Made by a program: the position numbers and the translations under genes. The notes under the pieces were generated by a model. The model saw only the letters and a list, made by a program, of their open reading frames with translations. It searched no databases and was not told where the DNA came from. Of a DNA stretch of 39,053 bases, positions 1 through 9,100 are shown one piece after another (the first letter of the stretch is position 1; every line of letters begins with the position of its first letter). Origin of the DNA: Hypsibius dujardini (taxonomy: Eukaryota; Tardigrada; Eutardigrada; Parachela; Hypsibiidae); the NCBI GenBank assembly GCA_001579985.1, contig LRSR01009626.1:1-39053 (forward strand), read 5' to 3'.

Positions 1-250
1 GCTGTCGCGTTGACGGACTGACCTTTTTTTCGTCCGCGCATCATGAGCACAACAAAGATGGTCCATCCCACACTGACGGTCGTCCTCTTCCATTACAAAG
101 CCTCCTTCAGGAGTATTATGATTGACAATATTGTACCCATTTCCGGTTCCCAACCAGCTATGCTGCTAAATTGTTGCTGAACGCTCCCTGTCATCGTCAT
201 TTTTTAAAGGTAAAAGCGAGGAATTTGATATTGCGTCTGACTTTGGTCGC

Positions 251-945
251 CTTAACATGAGAGCCAATGGGGATTTGGCCGAACTTGGCTGATAAAATGT
301 TTTTATTCATTTCTTGTGCTTTAAGCCAATGAACGGTTGGGATTTTTTAGACTTGTTGAAGCTAAAAACGTTAAGTTTATAAAGGGACACTTTACTGGCT
401 CGAATGTGCTTGGTTTTGCGGAGTAACGTTTCAAGTTTTGAAGGTCAATTTGTGGCTTAAATTCTTTAACATGCATTTCCTACGGAAATTTTGATCGAAT
501 TTTGGCTGGGAAAGATTCGCTTTTCAATGTTTATTCTTAAATGGTTTTCAGTAGAGTTTTATCGAAAACTATTGCTTCATTACCCTAATTTGCGGTTCGA
601 AAATATTTGAGCAGAATATCTACTTCGATGAGCGAGTAATTTGTATTCAAAAATACCACACTGGAATTGTCTGCTTTAACATGGAAGTCTACGGAGAAAT
701 GGCCGAACTTGGCTGTAAAATTTATTAAGTCATATCCGCAATTTGTTTTGGCCTGCTGGAGGTGTAGACATCTATTATTAGTGAACATGAACAAGTATTA
801 ATCGTGTCAACAATGAAGCCTATTTCTACCATTTTTCCATGACTGTTTTGTTCTTAAAAGTTTTATTTTACCGTGTCAGCCAAGTACGACTGCTTAACAT
901 GCAAGTTCATGGGCAATCTGGCTGAACTTGGCGGGTACATCATCA
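251..945. repeat. Diverged ~215-bp repeat, four units
   Basis: A shared block of the form ttaacatg...tacgg...ggccgaacttggctg recurs with its ATG at 257, 471, 681 and 899, so spacing is 214, 210 and 218 bp. The second unit is the most decayed. The sequence between the anchors is AT-rich and only weakly alike. It looks like an old satellite or repeat-family array ending just before the MAF1 5' splice acceptor. Confidence 0.6.
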
Positions 946-950
946 GTGAC

Positions 951-965
951 TTCTTTCTCTTGCAG
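951..965 (+). promoter_or_regulatory. 3' splice acceptor in the MAF1 5' UTR
   Basis: The run ttctttctcttgcag is a near-ideal pyrimidine tract plus AG, placed 49 nt before the MAF1 ATG. Either MAF1 has an upstream non-coding exon that I do not locate, or this is a trans-splice leader acceptor. The sequence alone does not decide. Confidence 0.6.
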
Positions 966-1014
966 ATTTACGTCACCTGTTACTACCACTTTACTCACCC
1001 CGCTCCCTCACATC

Positions 1015-1097
1015 ATGAAACTAATTGAGAACGTTAAATTTGAAGCCATTACCAGTGATCTTGCCGCTATGGAGAATGAATATCGTTTGGATGCCAG
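1015..1097 (+). CDS. MAF1: MAF1 exon 1
   Basis: This exon encodes residues 1-27 plus two bases of codon 28 (N-terminal A-box of MAF1). The donor reads CCAG|gtaggc. Intron 1 is 109 nt and ends in a pyrimidine-rich tttcag. Confidence 0.9.
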
Positions 1098-1697
1098 GTA
1101 GGCCAGACGCCTCTGAGTCAGCAAACGAGCGCCTTCTTGCCGTAATCGGTTATGTTTTCGTGTTTATCGCTCCTTCCGCCATGCAAAAGTCCATTTCCGC
1201 TTTCAGATTGGAAATTTATTCGTGTAAAGCGGGCACGAGTGACGAGCGGAAGAAGGAAAAGTCCTTCAAATCGAGCAGTTCCAGTTCGGCGCCCGATAAG
1301 ACCACGGAATGGCTCGGCCCTCCGGACAGCCTGCTGCAGCACGGCACGAGTCCGGGTGCGGCGGCGGTGGGAAGCCAGCCGGATTCCGGGACCCAGTTGT
1401 GTGATACGATCAACAAGAAGACTTTCTGGTACTTGGTCGCCACGCTGAACGCCTCTTACGGGATGGATGGGGACTTCTCCGATGTGCAGAGTCAGATGTT
1501 CAGTCGGGAGCCGAGTGTGCAGGTGTGTGTTTGTGTGTTTGATGGTCTAGCGGGTGGAGTGACAGTCAAACTAGCTACTGCTATTGTGTTAGTAACGGAA
1601 GAAGAAATTACAGGCAGGCAGACACTTGGTAGAGTGACAGGCAGCACGACAAACAGACAGTCGGTCCAGCATGGAGGAGACAGACTGACAGACAGAA

Positions 1698-1770
<73 letters not shown>

Positions 1771-2637
1771 TAGGTGGACGGACGGACAGACAGACAGACA
1801 GACAGGTAGGTGGACGGACGGACAGACAGACAGGCAAAGAGTCCGTTAGTCAGGCTGATTGATAGGTGATCTAGATGTTCGATGTCCAGACCCAAGAGAT
1901 CTAGACGATCAACGGTCAAACAGAAATTAAGACCATAATCCCACCGGTCAACAGGAATCCAGTCGAAATTTCCTGTTTGGGCTTTAATAAAATGCGTAAT
2001 GGGTTTCAGTTTATCCCTTTTTTTCGTTCCAGTGGGTAATTGATCGAATTAACGTCAACTTCACCACGGTCCTCGGAGCGGACTTCGATCGATTCAAGTC
2101 GTACATCTGGAAGACGATCGATGACTCCATCTGCTTGCGTGACTGTGTGGTCTATAGGTACGGTACGGTGCATATGTGTATGTATATATACACGACCTCC
2201 CGCAAACATCATTTTTCATACTTCCGATTACCCCACCCGTCAGCTGAGTGCGCGGGGTTCTATTTCGGGCGCTGTGACGTTGAGCCTCACTTCCGCGCAG
2301 CCCTGGACGGCGGGTGCTGGGTGTGGGTGCTCGCTAACGGAAACAAACGTCAATGCTGTCCCTGTGTGTACGCGTTGTATATCTCTTTTCACGGTTCCTT
2401 TTCTTGTTTGATTGGCTTGACAGCTTCTCGCCCGATCCCACGTACGATCCCTACGCCAGCGAGCATCATCTGTGGAAGTTCTGGTACCTCTTCTACAACG
2501 CCCAGCTGAAGCGGGTCTGCTTCTTCCAGTGCCGGGCCGTGAAGAGCGGCACCGACTCCTCCGAATGGGACGAGGAGGAGGATCTGAGTATGGAGGAGGA
2601 CGCGGGGTACTACTCGCGAACCATCAGTACAGCTTGA
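1015..2637 (+). CDS. MAF1: MAF1 homologue, repressor of RNA polymerase III (4 exons)
   Basis: The coding sequence is join(1015-1097, 1207-1522, 2033-2157, 2424-2637), 738 nt encoding 245 aa; all introns are GT-AG and the phases agree. MAF1 represses RNA polymerase III transcription in response to stress and nutrient (TOR) signals, acting in nucleus and cytoplasm by binding Pol III; this is family knowledge. Family hallmarks seen here are the start MKLIENVKFEAI, the EIYSCKAG block after the first intron, TFWYLVATLNASYG, the FSREPS block, and LWKFWYLFYNAQLKRVCFF near the C-terminus, followed by an acidic tail (DEEEDLSMEED). The Ser-rich insert after residue about 47 corresponds to the variable mobile linker of the family. 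Length is close to the roughly 256 aa of the human protein. The ATG at 1015 is chosen because it gives the conserved N-terminus directly. Intron 2 (1523-2032) holds a CAGA array. Confidence 0.95.
1207..1522 (+). CDS. MAF1: MAF1 exon 2
   Basis: This exon encodes residues 28-133: EIYSCKAG, a Ser/Pro-rich linker, then TFWYLVATLNASYG and SREPSVQ. The donor CAG|gtgtgtg leaves phase 0. The reading frame remains open past this donor to a TAG at 1847-1849 because the intron contains a stop-free CAGA array. Confidence 0.9.
1681..1834. repeat. (CAGA)n array in MAF1 intron 2
   Basis: Nearly pure CAGA repeats run from about 1690 to 1768. They are followed by two copies of a unit of about 36 bp containing gtaggtggacggacgga and more CAGA. 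The array is in the sense orientation of MAF1 and is open in the exon 2 frame as a TDRQ repeat. Confidence 0.9.
1986..1991 (+). promoter_or_regulatory. Possible intronic poly(A) signal in MAF1 intron 2
   Basis: AATAAA lies 137 nt after the in-frame stop that terminates the exon 2 read-through and 41 nt before the exon 3 acceptor. By itself it is a common hexamer. It matters because an open read-through frame precedes it. Confidence 0.25.
2033..2157 (+). CDS. MAF1: MAF1 exon 3
   Basis: Acceptor tttttttcgttccag; the exon starts with TGG, giving WVIDRIN, which matches the conserved WVV segment that follows the SREPS block in MAF1. It ends in CVVYS, split across the junction (phase 2), with donor TATAG|gtacgg. 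Confidence 0.9.
2424..2637 (+). CDS. MAF1: MAF1 exon 4 (terminal)
   Basis: Acceptor ttgacag|C restores the codon AGC. The exon encodes SFSPDPTYDP, LWKFWYLFYN and LKRVCFFQCR (the conserved C-box of MAF1), then an acidic tail and TGA at 2635-2637. The acidic, Ser-containing tail is typical of metazoan MAF1. Confidence 0.92.
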
Positions 2638-3302
2638 AAGGCATGGCGACCCGGACGACTGTGGGGAGATCTCCTCTTGGAGGATTCCAGCCATTGTCGT
2701 TTGTTCGCCTTGCATGACTTCTGTTTGAGAGAGGGAGGGAGAGCTGCAAGTTTCACGTTGACTCCTCATTATTCATTTTTCCGATCCACTTCCGAGACAG
2801 ACGTATTATTTCTCCTCTCGGTGTGTGGCGGGCTCGCCTGTTAGTTGGCCGGACCGAATCGAGTTTCATGTTTCTTTTGTTTAGTGCCACTGACGTCTGC
2901 TTCATTACATGTATAGCTTACCTGTTTACGGTGTGTTTTCTCTCTCTGAATCCTCCAGAAGGTATTATGGAATGACGGGATCTCTTGCACATTTAACTAT
3001 GTCGTTTGTCTGTTCCCTTCTCCTCTGACGCTCTGGGCGAGTCGAGTCGGCCATCTTTTCAGTTACGTTTAATAATAATAATAACTCTAATCGCATTCGG
3101 ATGTTTTTTAGCTTCCAATGTTTTCGTCTCTTCAGAGAGCACTGCTTTCTCCTTTCAGAACAGAATGAGTTACAAATCACAAACAGCGCTGCTGCTTTGG
3201 GCTCACTGGGTGATGGTCAGTTCGGTCAAATGGAAGATAGTACTTTGTTTGTGGGACAGTCGACATACTGATGAAGAAACGAACAGACTTCAAGAAAGAG
3301 TC

Positions 3303-3455
3303 CAGACAGACAGACTGGCAGACACGAAAAAATGCAAATGGGTAGACTGACAGACAGCTTAGCAGGGAAACAGACAGACAGCTTGGCAGGGAGACAGACA
3401 TACAAATAGCCCGCAACACAAAAAGACGGGCAGAGTGATTCATCGATAGACAACC

Positions 3456-3518
<63 letters not shown>

Positions 3519-3520
3519 AC
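3303..3520. repeat. (CAGA)n array, intergenic
   Basis: Degenerate CAGA units begin about 3303 (with cagcttggcagggaaacagacag-like duplicates at 3352-3395) and become pure CAGA at 3457-3518. Confidence 0.85.
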
Positions 3521-3532
3521 ATACAATCGTGC

Positions 3533-3538
3533 AATAAA
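3533..3538 (+). terminator. Candidate MAF1 poly(A) signal
   Basis: First canonical AATAAA that I find downstream of the MAF1 stop, just after a CAGA array. If used, it gives a 3' UTR of about 0.9 kb containing that array. A non-canonical signal closer to the stop is possible. Confidence 0.3.
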
Positions 3539-4198
3539 ATGTCTTTTAGAAAGGGCAACTTTACATTCAGGTCGGGGAAGATGGAGAGTATGGGTTTCCC
3601 TAGCACTCACTGCGCTGCTAGATTAGTATACAGCACCCATACCAAACCATAACGCATGAGTTTTGAGCAAGACTCTGTCTCAAATTAAAATTTTATCCTG
3701 CCGTAACGAATCAGCTGATAAATGTCCTCAGATCAATCGACCAATCAAGTGGACCAGTAAGGGAAATCTGGTATATTTTCTCCCTACAGTAAGAGGCTAC
3801 GGAAATTTCAGAGACTAACTTCTTTTATGAAATAACAGGATTATTTCATTCGCCCAATTTAGTTGCGCCTCCAGTCCGTTGTGGAATTGATCATGTTTTC
3901 TGTCCGGAATTGGCCGCTTCCGGGAAATGTATGTTCTCGTTTTAATTAAGAACAAACGAATCAAGTCGTCAGAAATATCTCTCAGCGAATGATTGATTCC
4001 GACGCTTATGCTGTGTTAAATTATTTAAGCTGCATTTATCTTCGTGAGCAAAGTTCATCTAAAACATTTGGAGAAAGCAATCGACTGTCAAGTGTTGATG
4101 CGACCACCAGCGAGATACCCCATAAACCCACCTCCTATAGTTGGTTACAGAGATGCAGCCAGAAACAAAGGAAAAGTGACGTATCGCAAAACGAATTT

Positions 4199-4440
4199 AG
4201 TTCAAACCGAAAAAATTTGAGACACAGCTAAGATCTAAGATTCGAGTTATGGTTATGACAAAATCGCGGTATGCTACGGTACGATACGAATTTGAGACAA
4301 AAAAGGTTTCGAACCATATCAGTGTCTCAGATCTTTTTGGTTTGAAAAACCGTATCTGGAGATACGGTTTGCCAAAACGGCAAATCTGAGACACCGTTAC
4401 GAGTTTGGATACAGATTTGAGACGCACTCAATAGTCTCAT
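4199..4440. repeat. Imperfect inverted repeat with nested perfect hairpin
   Basis: The segment 4201-4225 (ttcaaaccgaaaa... ending gagacac) is largely the reverse complement of 4322-4346 (gtgtctcag... ending ggtttgaa). Immediately after it, AAACCGTATC (4347-4356) and GATACGGTTT (4361-4370) form a perfect 10-bp hairpin with a 4-nt loop. The motif tttgagac or its variants recurs at 4216, 4291, 4385 and 4416. This may be a small non-autonomous (MITE-like) element. Confidence 0.5.
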
Positions 4441-4911
4441 CAAAGCAGCAGACAGACCATTACCTGCTTGCCTGTCTCCTTAATTGGATTATGATTTGTT
4501 TCAGAAGGAGGATTCAAGTCCGACAACGTCGACCAGACGCAGCAAAGTGATCGTCGTTGGAGTATCGTAAGAGCTCGGTAGCAGCGTTTCTTCACAAAAT
4601 TGGCCCTTCACTCAATACACAAAATACGACAGCAAGTAGTAAAACAAAAGAAAATTCACAAGGCAGCAAATAGAACACTTCGTCTCAGAAGGATAAAAAT
4701 CTTTTCAGTGTGGCAAAAAATCACTCTTCAATCTCAACACACCGTTCCTCGTTCTTGCACGGTGCGCGGCACAATGACAACGACGACTAATCGCGAGATA
4801 AAAAGACCCAGTCAGAAAACATGTGTTATCACAATTTGAAACTATTGTCGCAGCAGGAAGTACTAAAACAGAATCAGGCATCTGTTAGTGAACACTACGC
4901 GCTAGGGGCGT

Positions 4912-4961
4912 TCAAGAGAACTCTGGCGGTGGCGCGAGGCTGACCCCAACCGGCTCGTAAC
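4912..4961 (-). CDS. SHANK: SHANK exon 15 (terminal, Homer-type PPxxF motif)
   Basis: Acceptor gtttctttcag. Joined to exon 14 in phase 1 it reads GYEPVGVSLAPPPEFS then TGA (4914-4912). LAPPPEF resembles the vertebrate SHANK Homer ligand LVPPPEEF and fits PPxxF. In vertebrate SHANKs several hundred residues and a SAM domain follow; here translation stops one residue later. No good donor lies within the exon that would bypass the stop. Confidence 0.8.
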
Positions 4962-7900
4962 CTGAAAGAAACAGGAAAACAGGTTGTCAGAATCTCTTAT
5001 CAAGGTTACGGAGAGCGACAGATCGATCGACAGACACGGATCGGTAGAAGGATAGACAGTCAGACAAACAAACAGACAGACAAACAAACAGACAGACAAA
5101 CAGACAGACAGACAGGCAGACAGGCGGACAGACGGAGCCAGACAGACAGACAGATAGACAGACAGATAGACAGACAGACAGATAAACAGACAGACAGACA
5201 GACAGATAGACATACAAGCTAAGGGGCAGCTACATAAGACAAACAGAGAGGCAAAGCGACAGACAGACAATTCCGCAGATGAACACGCGAATGCCGAATT
5301 CGTACCGGGAGGTAATTTCCGGCCATGATGTGTCTCGGTGTGGGGAATACTGGTCGACCACAAATGCTCCCCGGCGGAACCATACTTGAGGGTGGGAGAT
5401 TCATACCCCGACGACAGGGTCGACGCCGACGACTGCGAATTGATAGAAGCCGAATCATGATCCCGCCCAAAGCCACCACCACCACTACCGTTGATCCCGC
5501 TGATGGAACGCGCCTGGTACGTCTGAGTCCCATACCGCGCAGGCATTCCCTCATCCATGTCGCCGCCGCCGTTGTTGTGACTAAACTTCAATCCCTGTTG
5601 CTGAACACCCGCTCGCACCGTCAAACCGTTGACCGACCGTCCGCCAGCAGACGGCACTTCCGGCCCGTCCGCAGCGTCCGTGGAAGACTGGTCGTTAGTG
5701 ATGCCGCTAATGCGAACCGCCTTGACGGCTCCGGCCGCGGCTCGCTGTCGCTCTAAAAAAACAATCCGATCTTTCACCGACGACCCACCGTTGGCCGCCG
5801 CCGCCATCACTCCGACTTGGTCCGTGGGCGCGATCGCACTGAGGGCGTCCACATCTGTGCTGCTACTCTTCCGACTGCTAGTTCCCTCCTGCGGCGCCGG
5901 CTCCTTCTCCTGACTCCGTCGCTGGATCGCCCGCATCAATTCCGACTGGAAATCGTCCTGCTTCACCGGGGGAGGCGTGGTAGCGGCGGTCACATTGACG
6001 GTGGTACGGCTTACACCGGTAGTAGTCAGAAGGTTACTGTTACCGTTACCAACGGGTCGCAACCCGTTACCGATACCGTGACCGTTGGCCAAGACCGGAG
6101 CGGAAGTGGCATGTGGCATCTGCGTCTGTGGCTTGTCTCGTCGCGCTTGAGCAGCCTTAGCAATGGCCTCGGCAAAGGAAGACCCTCCGGTGGCAGTGGT
6201 GACCGGTGGCGGCGGCGGCGGCGGTGGCTGGCTCATCATCCGCTGCCCTGGCGGTCGCGACTGCTGTTGGGGATGGGGATGAGACTGAACTTTGCTGGCG
6301 GCCGGGGTGGAGGGGATGCTGCTGGTGACGGAGGTCCCGCGACCGGAGGAGGAGTGTGAGACACGGTCCTCGTCGCTGAAGTAGTCCGGCTCGGGGTCGT
6401 CCGGGGCGGCGTAGGAGGGAGCTTCGTGAATGTGCGCCGCGATGACGGTGCTGCTGCTGCTGCTGCCCGTCATGTGCTGCTGGTAGGTGCGTTCGTCAAG
6501 GCTGTAGCTGGGTTTGAGGGTGCCGTGGTGCGGTTTCTGGGAAGAAGAGTGGTGAGATTGCTGCTGCTGGGGTGGTCGATTGGGCGGAAGGGGAGGCTTC
6601 TCGGGGGTGCAGCCGAAGGCGGGACGGGCGTAGCCGGGGTTGCTGGTGTGTTGCGGGGTAGTCGGGACGCTTCGGTGGCTCACCTACAAGTACGAGGGAA
6701 CTTTGAATGCAATTAGAAAAGATGTAAGAGCCGAGATTCAATTAAATTTAAAAGCTAGAATTACTCTTTCAGCACTAGGAGTAGTAGAAAATCTCTTCTG
6801 ATGTTGGCCACAAACAGTTGTGAAGAAATTGAACGAAAGGAACGAAGAAGTAATTTCGAACTTTCTCCACATGAACACAAATTCGCATTGACGTTGAGAG
6901 CAAGCTTTAAGTACCTCATAATATTAGTAGGCTAAAACGTTTGCTGATATTAATCAAGTTGACTTTAGAAGATGATGATTCAGTCATCACGAAAAGAAAC
7001 CACGCCTCCTGCGTTTTTTGCTCGACTAAATTCTAAAGCTTCCCTAGTGGTGTGTATGGGACTGTCTCTCGATCAAGCTCCACGTTAGCAAAACAATTCG
7101 AATTATGATTTACCTCACGCCGAGTAGGTTCGTGGTAGCCGTTCTGGTGGTGCTGCGGCAGCTGGCGCAACGAAGACGCCGCAGCACCGACCGCACCCAT
7201 GCTGCCATTCTGGTGATGGACGTGGTGGTAGACATCCGCTGGTCGGTACATTGTGTCACTGTATAACTCCTCTTCCTCCTCATCCTCCTCCGCATCAGCG
7301 TGGTGCAGATTGCCCTGCTCACCGGACAAGTCCGGCGTGCTGTGGTAGTCCTTGTGCAGGATCGGCTGGCTGATCACTTCCGTTTTGCGTCGCTGTTGCT
7401 GCTGCTGCTGTTGGACCGCTGCGCGTTGACGTTTCATGTGAGCCACACTGGAGAAGACGCGCGACGCGGTGCCGTTGGGAGTCGTAGTCTCGGACTTCGG
7501 TAACGGGGTGAAGGAGGACAGCGGTGCGGCCGGACCGGCGACACCGCCGGGTCCTTGATTGGTCCGTTCAATGAGTTCCTCAATTTCGACGGCGGTGATG
7601 CGACGCGAGGAGGGTCGTGCACGGATGGAGGCGATTTTGGAAGCGTCATTGTTGCCGACGGTGTCGTACGAGGAAGCACCTGAAACCAAAGGAAAAATTT
7701 CGAGGAGGTATTCAGGCAGGGGCACATGCGTACAACTGTCGAGACAGACAGACAACAGGCAGACAAACATACAGGCAGATGCGTGGGTAGACAGACGGAC
7801 AGGCATCAAGATGGATAGAGAAACAGACAAGGCAGACAGGCAGACAGACAGACGGACAGATAGACAACAAGTAAAAAGGCAGGCAAACATCGACAAGCAA

Positions 7901-8121
7901 TTCCGACCCAAAGTGTCCAGACAAACATTTTCAAAAAAACTAGCATACCAATGTCATTTAATCCAACGTAGGAGCGTGAGCGCTCCGGTCCAATGGTCAG
8001 GGACGTCCGCGGATCCCGACGTGGAGGCGGTGGAACTACAAAAAAGCCCATTTCATGCCATCGTTCATTCTTGCACTCCAAAACGCAACGTGTCTGACTG
8101 TCTGTCCTTTTGGGTCTTCCA

Positions 8122-8153
<32 letters not shown>

Positions 8154-9053
8154 TTCTGCCTGCCCGTGTGCCTGCCTGTATTTGCCTACTTATCTGTAAC
8201 TTTGAATAACCTTACCCTTCATCAACGGCGGCTTCGGCACAGACATCCCGCTATACCCCGAACAGCGCACCGGGACCTGCGGACATGTCAGCACCGTCAG
8301 CGTCACCGCGTGCTGCGCCACCCGGATAAGATTGACCGCCCGCTCGTGTGGATAAGTCCGCACGTCCTCCCCGCTAATGGACAGTAAAAAGTCACCTGGT
8401 TTCAAGCCCGCCAAGTCGGCCGGCCCACCGCGATCTACTTCATCCAAATACTGCAGCGCCGGGGGATTTTCCATGCCGCCCATCTCCCTCGCGGCTGCCA
8501 AATTCCCATGCTTCGAGCCCCGGAGGACAAATCCGAAGCCCTGGGCGCCTCGAGCCAATGTGACGGTTCGGGGGACTCCTGCTCGTGTGGTTCGTTCCAG
8601 GGAGACTTCACGGGACTGGGGCGCAGAGTCCGTAAAGAAAGCGCTGTCCGCTCGACGGACAGGAGCGCTCTTAATCGAGGAATCACCGGCCGAGCCGGCA
8701 GAGTAAATGCTCATGCGGTCGTTACGGGGTTGTTCGTTGAGAATGCGTTGCTGTTGCTGCTGGTGTTGCTGGCGGGACATGCGGTGGTTGTTGGGAGGCA
8801 GGTGGATCATGGACTGAGGGGTGCAGGTGCTGTCGTCGCTGCAAGAACCTACAAACAGACAAATAGACAAATTAGAATTAAATACAATTGCCTATCTACT
8901 ATCTAAGTGCCTGTCTGTCTGTCTGTCTCTGGTTGTGAAGGACCGAGTGCCGGTGCAGCTGCCTGACGCCATGCGACAGATCGACAAATCCAAGCTATCC
9001 AAATACAACCCTGACAAGTAAGAGACCTTGTCTGTCCGTCCGTCCGTCCGTCC

Positions 9054-9100
<47 letters not shown>

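Larger units (their letters stand above)
2638..4911. other. Convergent intergenic region between MAF1 and SHANK
   Basis: No coding exon is supported here on either strand. In particular, I see no SAM-domain-like frame on the - strand, where the end of a longer SHANK would be expected. The region holds the 3' UTRs of both genes, a CAGA array (about 3303-3520) and a hairpin-rich element (about 4199-4440). No canonical AATAAA is visible on the - strand close to the SHANK stop; an ATTAAA occurs near 3942. Confidence 0.6.

Noticed and set aside
585-625. tRNA B-box-like ggttcgaaa near 594
   Set aside because: No A-box at the right distance and no acceptor-stem pairing around it.
2965-4427. Search for a SAM-domain exon for SHANK on the - strand
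   Set aside because: None of the frames shows the W...V..WL / F....I.G..L..L / G.R..I pattern; the longest are repeat translations or unrelated.
4902-4961. Alternative reading of the last SHANK exon ending HRQSSLERP
   Set aside because: It requires retention of the repeat-filled intron 14. The spliced phase-1 join is consistent and restores the Homer-type PPPEF motif.
6496-6741. Alternative frame over SHANK exon 14 (GEPPKRPDYPAT...)
   Set aside because: It ends after about 60 codons and does not match the phase-0 junction from exon 13; the chosen frame is open for 459 codons.
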